Below are positions 24,175 to 34,917 of a DNA stretch of 64,000 nt, piece by piece. This DNA comes from Daucus carota subsp. sativus (Eukaryota > Streptophyta > Magnoliopsida > Apiales > Apiaceae). A model generated the notes under the pieces. That model had not been told where the DNA came from. It was given only the letters and a program-made list of their open reading frames with translations, and did no database searches. The translations under genes and the position numbers were made by a program. The stretch is from contig NC_030384.2 in assembly GCF_001625215.2 (NCBI RefSeq), forward strand, positions 37,916,390 to 37,980,389, in the 5' to 3' direction. Position 1 is the first letter of the stretch; every line of letters starts with the position of its first letter.

Positions 24175-25633
24175 AAAGATAAATTGTAGCATGTGTACAA
24201 GCTTTTACTTCACATACATGGAGTTTTAGATAAATGAATATGTTATAATATTACATTACATGCAGAATCGTTCGCCTCATTACTAGTCCTGCAATATTCT
24301 CAACTATGCAAAATGGAAATATAGTGAGGGGTCTCGATGGAGTTCCCGACAAAGGTCCTGTTATATTAGTTGGCTCTCACATGTTACTGGGTACTGAGAT
24401 CAGTTCATTGGTTCAAGAATTTTTAATAAAGAAGAATATAATGGTCCATGGCATGGCTTATCGTGAGATCTTTAACCCGGAACTAGAACACCCTTTCAAA
24501 ATATTTTCACTTTTGGATATTTTTAAAGTGTTTGGTGCATTACCGGTTAGTACAAGAAATATTTGTAAAGTTCTCTCAAGTGATTCACACGTACTTCTTT
24601 ATCCCGGTGGCTTACGAGAGGCGCTCCATCGTAAGGTATTTTCATGTTCCTCTCATCTCATACGCCTTATGATTCAAGTTAAATATTTACTAAAATGGTT
24701 TTTAGTGTACACTCTTGTAAGTTTGTTTATTATTTTAAATTATGTAATTTTTTGTCATATGCTATTGACTATTTAATATTTGACCATTATTTCTTTATTG
24801 TCTACTCTAACAATATAGTATTTTCGAAAATTATATTAAAGATTATTTTCAAAATTTTTTGATATTTGATATGTTGAATTTTGTATTAAAAATTATGTTG
24901 ATGCTCTTATTGTGTAGGGTGAACATTATAAGCTATTTTGGCCTGATAAGCCAGAATTTGTGAGAATTGCAGCGAAATTTGGAGCTACGATCGTACCATT
25001 TGGAGCCGTGGGTGAAGATGATATGGTAGAAGTATGTATCCATATATTTAATGTGTTTCCTAATACGCTATACTTCATTTTTTATATTTATTGGTCATGA
25101 TTATTTATGATGTCTTAGTTTTGATATATCTTCATTTTGATTACTATACTATTATCAATGTTGTAAATAATTTAATCCTGACAGTTGCTCTCGGATTATA
25201 ATGGTCGAACGAGAAATCGTAATTATATAAAATTAAGGTAAATTTCAATTACTTGCATATTTATCTATTTTCTAGCAAAAAAAAGTTTATTATTACATGT
25301 ATAATCTTTAACATTTATTCTATTTGTAGGACCGAAAAAGATGGAGAAATTTCATATGAAAATCTTTCTTACCCAAACTTTTATCCCAAAATACCCGGAC
25401 GATATTACTTCCTATTTGGGAAGCCTATGCGAACAAAAGGAAACGAGACTCTATTCGAAGAAGAAGGATACAGAAAATACTTTTACATGCAAATAAAATC
25501 AGAAGTCGAACACTCGATTTCATATCTAATAAAGAAGAGAGAGGAAGATCCTTACAGGGGTTTATTGGATAGAACACTATATCGTGCATTTTCAGCTTAC
25601 ATGGATCATGATGTACCATCTTTTGAGCCATAA
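18184..25633 (+). CDS. Phytyl ester synthase-like acyltransferase, plastidial (PES1/PES2 family)
   Basis: Members of this family (Arabidopsis At1g54570 and At3g26840) esterify phytol released from chlorophyll, and diacylglycerol, with fatty acids in plastoglobules during senescence and stress. Thirteen exons (18184-18541, 18844-18895, 19395-19450, 20299-20457, 20537-20641, 20710-20816, 22000-22121, 22872-22980, 23457-23590, 24266-24635, 24918-25031, 25185-25237, 25330-25633) splice in phase to 680 residues without a stop. An N-terminal Ser/Thr-rich stretch is a likely plastid transit peptide. An alpha/beta-hydrolase half follows: LKPLWDDGHGTATIKDF, the nucleophile elbow GDSFGGS with Ser183, and a catalytic His at about 352. 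The DGAT-like half has GSHMLLG near 437-443 and YPGGLREALHRK at 513-524. The protein ends KKREEDPYRGLLDRTLYRAF. In Arabidopsis the His lies in NGH; here it is in TKH, which may alter but need not abolish hydrolase-type chemistry. Many introns carry microsatellites and a G20 tract. Confidence 0.9.
20055..20074 (+). repeat. G20 homopolymer in intron 3 of the phytyl ester synthase-like gene
   Basis: Twenty consecutive G residues follow a short GT-rich stretch on the sense strand of the intron. The tract could form a G-quadruplex in the pre-mRNA. Its exact length may be affected by sequencing error. Confidence 0.75.
21320..21368. repeat. (TA)n microsatellite in intron 6 of the phytyl ester synthase-like gene
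   Basis: A run of about 48 bp of alternating TA. A shorter CA run precedes it near 21212-21230. Further CA runs lie in later introns, near 22150-22171 and 24144-24169. Confidence 0.9.
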
Positions 25634-26132
25634 GTTACAACTTTTATATCATTACAACAGAAGTCATGATTTAATAAATTTTTATCACATTATGGCAAAC
25701 AAAATAATGGGCCTGTTTGGCAGAGCTCATTTTAAGTGCTTTTAGACTTCTTTTAACATTTTAAGTTGATTTACTTTTTACGTACTGTTTGGCAGAAGAA
25801 GCAAAAATACTTTTTTTTTGAGTTTTTAAGCAAGGAGCCTATTCAACTGGCTGAGGATTCGGACTATCACACATTGATCAATCAAAGAAAGATTTCAGCA
25901 GTGCTAATTGTTTTGGCTCTTTTAATGATTTGTATTTCATTATGAAGTTTATAAATTTTTAATGTGTAATAAATTTTATTTATTAATAAACCTTCTCTTA
26001 TTTTAATAATTTGATTTTTTTAATTTATAAATTAAAATTGTCAAACACTCAATTGACTATCATATAATCCCTTTAACCTCACATAATAGATTAAACCTAG
26101 AAGCATGTAATTTTTCATCCTCATCATATATA
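25634..26132. other. Downstream flank of the phytyl ester synthase-like gene
   Basis: This is 3' UTR and spacer sequence. A motif gggcctgtttggcagagc at about 25708 resembles the terminus of some plant MITEs, and a partial repeat ctgtttggcagaagaagc follows at about 25786. No matching opposite end was found. Confidence 0.35.
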
Positions 26133-26413
26133 CTCCCTCCGTCCCTCCCATTTCTTATCAAATGGGTTGGGCACGGAGGTTAATAAATATGAATAAAGTA
26201 GGCGAAAAGAGAAAGAAAAGTGGGTGAAGTGGTGGGACCCATTGATTTTTAATGTATAAAAAGAAGATAGTGGAGTAAAAGTAGTGTGAAAAGAAAAGAA
26301 AAGTGGAGAATTGGTGGGACCCATCGACTATTTTCGGTAAGTTTTGAAATGTAAAGAATTGGATGGGACACCCCAATGAAGAAAGTGTAAAGAAATGGTA
26401 GGGACGGAGGGAG
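26133..26413. mobile_element. Stowaway-like MITE (Tc1/mariner type)
   Basis: The left end CTCCCTCCGTCCCTCCCATT and the right end AATGGTAGGGACGGAGGGAG are inverted copies with one mismatch in the first 20 bp. Both are flanked by TA (26131-26132 and 26414-26415), the Stowaway hallmark. Length is 281 bp with no coding capacity. Inside, the motif ggtgggacccat occurs twice. Confidence 0.85.
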
Positions 26414-27007
26414 TACTATATAGTCCAATCTAGGTTTCTTGATCAGTTAGTAGACTATCATTTCAGACCAATATTTGAGCGTGACTGCGCATGTCGTAGT
26501 CTAGCTTGCACAAGAGGCAGATAACATCTCTTATAAAATAGGAGGGTTAAATCCTCTACGGATTATCCATATTTCTCATACGATTCACAATACACTTGAA
26601 GCCCACTTTTATCATTACCCGTCAACGACAACTTTTAATGTAATCAAAGTACATTAATCATCGTATAAAAATATAATGATTTCAAATGTAAAACATCGTT
26701 ATAACTGTGAGATTACCTATAACACAATAGATATGTAGAAATCTACACTAGATCTTTTCAGCACCATATATTTTATATATGTGTTTGTATCCTTGATTTT
26801 AACATCACTATATTTATGATTAGTTATATGTGATCACAAATCAACAAAACACATTAGTCTTGACTCTTGATGTATTATCATAATCCCATAATGATTATAC
26901 TCGTCTAGGAATGATTAGAGATATAAGACTATTTTTATAATATCATTTGAAAATCGCGTACTTAGAAATATAAAATTCATATGATAGTAAAGCATAATTT
27001 AATAAAA

Positions 27008-27531
27008 GGGTTTATTATCTAATTGGGCACTCACTTCACATCAATATATCATCCGGAGCACTCTCGAATTTTCAATCTCGTTTGAAACACTGTTTTCAAA
27101 AATTACATCAGTCTTAGAATTAACAAGTTAAATTCAAAAACAAATCGACAGTTTGAGAAGTGTTACTCATGAGAATTTAACACAGTAGGCTATAGAGATT
27201 ATGTAGGTATGATTGATTGAATTTATGCGTCCAAAAAATGGCTATATATGGATTATTAGGGTTTTTTATAATCCATCTCTTCCACCATCAATTTTACCCA
27301 TTTTTTGGATGCAGAAATTCAATAACTTGTACTTAGATAATCTCTATAACCTACTGTGTTAAAACCCTATGAGTAACACTTCTTAAACTGTTGATTAGTT
27401 TTCGAATTTGACGTTTTATTTCTAAGACTGATACAATTTCTAAAAATGGTGTTTCTAATGAGACCGAAAATTCAAGAGTGTCCCGGATGATATATTGGTG
27501 TGAAGTAAGTGCCCAATTAGATAATTAACTC
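27008..27531. mobile_element. Mutator-like foldback element with 10-bp target duplication
   Basis: Two arms of about 230 bp are inverted copies at roughly 85-90 percent by eye. The left arm begins GGGTTTATTATCTAATTGGG and the right arm ends CCCAATTAGATAATTAACTC. A loop of about 55 bp (27242-27297) separates them. The element is bordered by TTTAATAAAA on both sides (26998-27007 and 27532-27541). A 9-10 bp duplication with long terminal repeats is the pattern of Mutator-like elements. No transposase is present. It lies about 570 bp upstream of the auxilin-like start codon, close to that gene's promoter. Confidence 0.78.
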
Positions 27532-28104
27532 TTTAATAAAATATTTGATATTTTATTAAAATATTAAAATACGTGTTGAGCAGTTTGCGGTGTAAAAAAC
27601 CGAGGAGAGTAACAATTTTACGGAAATATTGACCGATTTCTCTGACACTTATTCGTACATATTATTCAGAAATGAGAAAACACGTGCAAAACGTTGTGAA
27701 GTTTGGACATTATTTTTCTAAAACAACCAATTGAAAAAAAAAACAAAAAACGAAAAGCATAGAACAAGGCTGGCAAGCGCAAGAAGCCAGCAAATTATTA
27801 GTCGGCATCAACATCATCATCGCCACCGCCAAGCCAAGTCTTTCCTGGTCATCAACACATAATTCCCTTAAATCCAACGGCCCAGAGTTTTTCTAGTGAG
27901 AGAAAATCTTTCTAGAGAGAGAAGCAACAACAACAATTAGATTCTCACAGATCCCCCTTTCTTTTTCTTCTTGGGGTTTTGCTTCCTTCTTAATCCCCAC
28001 CCTTTCTCTCTAATTTCCCTGTATCTATATCTCATCCCCTGCATAAAGTTTTCATCTTGTTGTTGAATTCACATACACACACTTAGATATATTGTATATT
28101 GGAG

Positions 28105-31100
28105 ATGGATCAGTTTGGTGTTTTAGTTGAAAGTATTGGCTTTAAATCACAAAATAGATCAACCCCTTTGGCTGATTTGAAGGGCAAAACCCATGGTAAT
28201 AATGGGTTTTCTTCTAATTTGGGTTTTAACTCCAAACCCTCGCCAAGTTCTGTTGATGGGTCTGGTCTTGATGGGTTTTTTGTATCGAATAATGTCTCGA
28301 AAACCCAGAATTATGATGGGTTTGATGTGTTTAATGGGTCTAATGAGTATGATTTGGATTCTATATTCAAGGGTTCTAATAATTCAGCTGCAAAGCCTGA
28401 TCTTGTACAAGATAGTGATGATATTTTTAATGTGTTTACGGGGCCAAAGTATGCCAGTGAGAAGAATTTTGATAATGTGTTTGTGAAGATTCCTCCACCC
28501 CCAAAGGCAAATGATATTAATGATGATCTGCTTGGGGGATTTGATGATATGGGGCTGAAACCTAATTCTGTGCAAAATGATTCTGTATATGTGTCAAAGA
28601 ATGATTCTGGTTTTGATGATTTGATACTTGGTTTTGAGGAAGGCGGTGCTTCAAGAAAGCGGTAATCCAATCACACACTTTAGCTTTCTCTTTTTTGGGT
28701 TTTAAAAGTTTTAACTAGTGCAAGCAATTGAATTGTCACTCTGTTTCCTAGGCTTCATCTGCGTAGTAGGTAATTTCCAAGGACTAAATATTTGCAACAT
28801 TTAGAATTAGTTGTGTGCTGGTTAATTTCGGTATGCTGAGGTTTTGTTCATGTTAATTACATTCTATAACAATAATGCTATGAGATGCTGATGCTATGAC
28901 CAGGTGCAACTTTAATTAGACTTTAACTTTACTTGGTTTGGAAGGCTACCTTTGCTTGAAGAACTACGTTCATAAATCAAACTTCAAAAAATTTGTTTAA
29001 TACGTAAGTGTTAATTACCAAGCAGAGTCTTGGATCGGTGTATTATATTAAATAGCATTTGGCACCATTGCAAGCTCTGAGTTGAAGCCTTTAACATATA
29101 AAAAGCTTGTAAATGCCAATCATTAGTCTGCTTTTTAGTAAGTAAATTGTTACCCCTTATGAATGGAGTTATGAAGATCTTTGTTGGAATCTCGTTGTCT
29201 AGGTTGGATGATCATCATTTGTTATAGATATTTAATCTTTTTAATGATTATTGTGACTCTAGATCAAGTTTAATACTGGAGTTCTGCACAACTTTTTGTT
29301 GGATGGTATGAATTACGATGATAAGCATAAATACTTAGCTCGAGGCTCTCATTATTCCTAAAATGCATAGAACTTTGCTCTGTTTTGACTGTTTGACCAT
29401 ACAACAGACAGCCACGTCATGTTGTGAAGGATATTTAAGTTATGTTTATAAATTATTCAGTTCATGAATATTCTTTTGGTTATGATACACCTGACAGGAA
29501 ATGCTTGATTATAAACGCCTGTATAATGTCTGCTGTTTACTTTATAGCAGGAAACACAATATAACTCTGAGCACTTTTTGCAGTTTAATCTTAGGATCAG
29601 AGTCGACCATTATTTCTAATTGTCATATGGCTTACTATTTCTTCTGTAGAGAGAAGTCGGAAACAAACAGTTCCAGGCGTTCAAGTGGTCAACATGGTAA
29701 ATCAAATAAAATCATGGTAGAAGACCCTTTCAGCTTTTTTGAAACGTCAGCTCCCAATCCCTTAAATCAAGGAGAGAGTAAAGTATCTGAGGACACAGAT
29801 GTTTTTGAGTCAATTTTTGGTGCACATACTAAAACGAGAAATGTACAGAAACCAAGTTCAGTAACTAAGGTGGAAACTTAGACCATAATTATGTTACATA
29901 ATCGGAATATGCTTTTTGGTGAAACAAGCTGCTTCAATCTTTTCAACTTTCCTTTTTCAGGATTCTGTATATGATGCACTATTCCAGAAAAGCAAAGTTC
30001 CTGCAAATCAAGGGTCTGGGAATTATTCCACCACAAGAAAAGTTTCTCCTGCAATCAATGTGGATGATGATTTTTCATTTCTCTCTGAAGTTGAAGGTAG
30101 GCATTCTCATTGGAAATGCAGCTTCTGTCCCATATAATATGTCTATATCTATATCTATATCTTTATATATATGTATATATGTATATATTGTTAGCTATCA
30201 AATCCCTTGATGCTAATTATACAAATGACGTTTTGTTTGGAGCAGTTGTCCCTCCATCTGGAAAATTCCAGGAAGTTGAAGGGGAGAGTGAAGAAAGAAG
30301 AAGACACAGATTAAATCATCACCAAAATACCCAGGAGCGAATGGTATATATCCTTATTACTTTTAACTATTTCCCTTACTCTTTTAATGTACTCCACAAT
30401 ACTTGAAAAATTATTTATTTAATTCTCAATGCTTATATATACTATTTTGGTTCTCTTTCATTTGTCCACAATCTATAGATGACTTTCATTATAGGTCTAA
30501 GAAACACAGAAAGATATATAAGAAAGAAGACTTCGTAAGTGTATATCTAAGTGGGTAAATCTTAATGGTTTTCAGTTTTCACAGTCTTTTTAAGTTCAAA
30601 GATTAGTTTTTATAAATTCAAAGTTCATGTGTTAGTAGTTGCAGAATATGACAGGAATTAACATATTGAGGTCCATGATGATTGAAAATCTTTACAGATG
30701 GTATAAAACAAAGACTTATGCTTGGACTTAAATTATAACTTTATTAGTTCCACAACACAAGAATAAAGCTTTCGTAAGATTATATAGAATGATGTAGTTA
30801 TTCATTTAGATTGCTATTTAGGGTGATTCAACCATCTTAGATAATATAAAAAAAACACCACCAAACTAGGTCAAATAGTATGATGTTTGTTTTCAAGTTT
30901 TTATCTAAAAATACTGAATTAAGTCCCTGTTCTATAACACTTGTAACACGGGGAGACTCAAATATTACATAGACCTTTTAAGTTGTGTGTTGCTCACTGC
31001 TTGATGGATAATGATCTGTAGCTTGATATTACTTATCTATCATCCCATCATGCTCTAATCACTTATTGTCGCAAGTCAAGTTGATTTTTTCGATATATCA

Positions 31101-34100
31101 GACAACACCTTTTGCAAAGTGCATGGCGTGCTAAATGCTATGAGAGTTGCTGTATACAATGTGACTTTCATCATTGTTACTTCTGGTTTCTTCAGATTAA
31201 GGCTCTGAACGAAAAGAATCGACGAGACCGTCAGGTACAGCTAGAGCAAGAGGAGAGGCATGTAAGTATCTGGTCCGCCTGTATGCCCCAATTTTTTTGT
31301 TCTATAATAGTGTTATTTCTCGCTTTGTTTCACATGTCTGTCATTTTTAAAATTTGACAATGATTAGACCAATAGTCTTGAGGTTCGCACAAGAAAACCA
31401 CTGTTTGTTTGCAAACTGCGATATACTTCACATTCTGGTGTCCAAGACTGTTTTTGACTTCAAATGTAAATCCTAAATTAAATGCAATACCCACTGAAAA
31501 TACTTAAAGCCACTCAAGAAACATAACATGCTTTGTAAAATTCTGTTACCAGTCATAAGATTTGGGAGAAGCTTCTGAAAAGTAAGATAAAACAGAGGGG
31601 AAACCTTTGAAACAACCCTTCACCAAACAAGTGGTTCGGCTTTAATAATAATTAGTAGATGTATCCTTGGAAATTACTTTAGGAACAATGAAGGTGCAGT
31701 ATGATTTTTTTTGTGCACTTGCTTTCTGTTTGTACTAAATTTCACTCAATTAAATAGTACAATTATTAATCATTCAAAAATCTTAATTTGTTAAACGTGC
31801 TATACTACAGAGGCTAGCTGCAACTCTGGATGATGAAATAAAACGTTGGGCTCAAGGAAAAGAAGGCAATTTGCGTGCACTGTTATCCTCGCTACAATAT
31901 GTGTGTTTCTTACCCTACATTCTATGAGTTTTTGCTTGTATATTACAGTGATCACTTATTTTATATACATAATGAGTTTTCTGCTACCTCTTAGATTTTG
32001 TGTTGTGGGGTTTAAGAATGTTATCTCTAATATCATGTATTGTGCATATTGAAATGCAAGACATTATTTTAGGACTTGAAGATTGGAAGTTATATGTACA
32101 GCTAAGGCAGTTCCAGCTAAAATGCTGGATTTAACTAAATAAAACGGGACTTCCACTTTGAGTTTGATATTGTAACAAGTGACCGCCATGTGAAGTCGGT
32201 CTCCTTCTATTTCTTAATTAGATCAATTTAATTGTCAACGATCTCTTACGAATTTGTGGTTCCAAGTATCAATGATGTGAAGGGACTTACCTAAGTGAAC
32301 TTAGTAATTATCAAGTATCGGATGTATCTTGGTTATAAAGGTGCCTTTGAACAGTCTCTTTGGCTCCAAGTCAGTGTTACATTCTCATTCAGTTAAAAAG
32401 TACTTTTTTGCAAGTTAGCGGCAAAAATTTATGTTGGTGCTCGAGTATGGGGATGCTCAGCACTTGACTGGTAATGTAACCACCCTTTAGGTGGGAGCTT
32501 AAAGGTTGTATCCGTTTGTCAATCATATTGTTTTAACAATTATGTGGGATGCAGCTGCATTAGTAAGACTCTGTGCTTATGGTACTATAATTGTATAGCC
32601 AAGTTACCAGTATCTGAACAATGTCCAAACTTTTGTCGAATGATTCAAATGTTCCCTCCCCTGGGAAATGGAACCTTGGTAATATGACATAAAATGAATG
32701 GTTGTTAATACTCCCCCAAGCAATAATTAGGTTGTTAGAGCAAATTTGCACTTAAAGCAACACTTTTAGCTTTTCAGTACTAGCCATCAAACAGATTCTA
32801 ACTAGTTATGGATTCATAATAATAACTACATATGAATGTGTGTTTAAGTCGTTTATGCATGACTATGTGCAGGTGCTTTGGCCTGAATGTGGCTGGCGCC
32901 CAGTTTCTTTGACTGATATGATGACATCTATCTCCGTCAAAAAGGTTTATCAGAAGGCAACCTTATGTGTTCATCCAGACAAGGTTCAACAAAAAGGCGC
33001 CACCATTCAACAGAAGTATATTGCAGAAAAAGTTTTTGATGTTCTAAAGGTATGTAACCCAAAGTTTAATCTTTATATTTGTATAGCAGGTTTTTAAGTC
33101 ATGCTAAATTAATAGATAGTTTATTGTCAGAACAGTATGTGAGCTCTGTGATTAAAAAAAATCATAATATTCTGAATCAAGTTAGTCTACAGCACATAAA
33201 GTTCTTATAGCTCGCACTTTATAAAGAGAGGTCACACAGATAAGACCTTGAAATAACTTTAAAACACAAAAATGCACACCAACCAACTTATTGAAAAGCA
33301 CAAATTAAATCGAATCAAAGCACATGATATTCAAGCAAGCTCGTCGACTTTACTGGTACTTCGAATCTTAAAGGCAATAATAATAATAAAATAAGTTCCA
33401 GCATTTACTAACTTTCAGTGAGTTGTACTCATTAAAAACATCTGGCCATCTTTTAAAAAATCAAATTCTTCTTCATAATTGGTAGTGACATCGTCTTTGT
33501 CAAACTGCTTTCTCCCTGTCCTCGTCATTTAGTTGTTTAAGTACTGGTTTGAATTTGATCACTTCTAAAGTTAAGAATGATCTAGATCTTGAAGCAGCTC
33601 TTCAACGTCAAAGTCGTGAAACAGATTATTGTATAATGGGTTACCACTCTGCAATCTAGTACCAGTATGTTTTTTTTTTTTTTTTGGCCATTCTCGTGGG
33701 TATGAAGACAAAGTTGGTAACAAAATATATATTGAATTAATTAGATAATTAAACATGCGATATAAGATGTTTGTCTGGAGGCATAACGTATTTTTAGTGG
33801 ACAGCTAGAAATGGATGAGATCTTAGCAACTTTTAGAGGATAATAAGAAATTGATGAGCAGTGTTACCTCTCTATTCCAGATTGGTTATATGGTTTGGGT
33901 ATTACTGTAGTTAGGGCTTAGGGTTTAGGGAGCGGTTGGTGGAGGGTCTTTTTATTTATTTCATTGCACACCTTCTCTGTCTTGGGATTTTGTTTTGTTT
34001 CTTTGTCATGTCAAAAATATTCTGAAAATCTGCAAAAGAAAATTAAAAAAGCCAGAAATTTTATAATCTTCAAACCTTATATGATTTATGTCATAAGGGG

Positions 34101-34917
34101 TTTTTTTTTGCGGAAACAACCTCAATACTTATAAGGATAAAGGTAAGGTTTGTGTGCATGGCATATTGCTATAAGCCAATAACCTAAACCTAATTCCGAG
34201 TGGGACAAAGGGGATTTTTGGTTGGTGCCATAAATATATAAGAGAGTAGAGTTAGAAAGATAGTTGTTGAATGTGTAGTTTTCCTATTCCTAATATTTTT
34301 TCATAGTTCATTAAATATGTGGGCTACTTATAATATACCCAATTGTTTTGGGTCTTAGTCCATTAGATTGGCTATGAGGGTTTCTATTTCGTGTATAGTA
34401 ACCTCCACATATTATCTTATACTTCATTATTGAAAACATAGTTGAACTTTGATTTTAGTTTCTTTTCTTGGTTGTGATCCATAGTTATTCTCCTTCTGCC
34501 TTTGGAACCTTAGGGGTAGTGGATTTCCTGCTGTTTAATTATTCTAGTCTATCTTTGGTTGTTTTGTATTCTGTAAATTTATTGTTTCATCACTATGTAT
34601 AATTTAGGTTGGAGATGCGATCCTTGTTAATAAATTTTGTTTCCAGACCCTAAGCAATGCTACAGTTCAGTCATTCATAGATCTCTGAATATATATTACT
34701 AATTGAGCACACAATTGGACTTTGACAAAGGCTTGAACCCACTTTGCATTATAGTGCATTATTCAAATTTTGCACCTTGCCTTCATATATATTGTGAGTG
34801 AACTATTGGAAATAGAATCTACTACTTGCTTATGTAGAATACATTTGAGCTTATTGTCTTTTTTCTTCAATTGTAAAACAGGAAGCATATAACAAATTTA
34901 GCTCTGAAGAATTATAG
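28105..34917 (+). CDS. Auxilin-like J-domain protein
   Basis: Auxilin-like proteins recruit Hsc70 through a C-terminal J domain to strip clathrin from coated vesicles; other plant relatives act in chloroplast movement. Eight exons (28105-28661, 29650-29869, 29961-30096, 30195-30343, 31196-31261, 31811-31900, 32873-33049, 34882-34917) give 476 residues. The start is the ATG of [10 protein letters not shown]; the frame extends 6 bp upstream only through a TTG. The N-terminal half is acidic and disordered, rich in Asn, Ser and Asp, with repeated short D-x-F/DPF-like motifs (DIFNVF, EDPFSFF, DVFESIF) and LLGGF, which could bind clathrin or adaptors. A charged helix follows ([20 protein letters not shown]). 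Then come the conserved [20 protein letters not shown] block and the J domain, residues about 403-476, with HPD at 440-442. At 476 residues it is shorter than large plant auxilins and resembles Arabidopsis At1g21660. Confidence 0.9.

Noticed and set aside
25708..25804. gggcctgtttggcagagc motif resembling a MITE terminus
   Set aside because: Only partial same-direction repeats follow; no inverted partner or target duplication was identified.
28099..28104. Start of the auxilin-like protein six bases earlier
   Set aside because: The upstream codon is TTG. The first ATG is at 28105 and gives the conserved MDQFGVL start.
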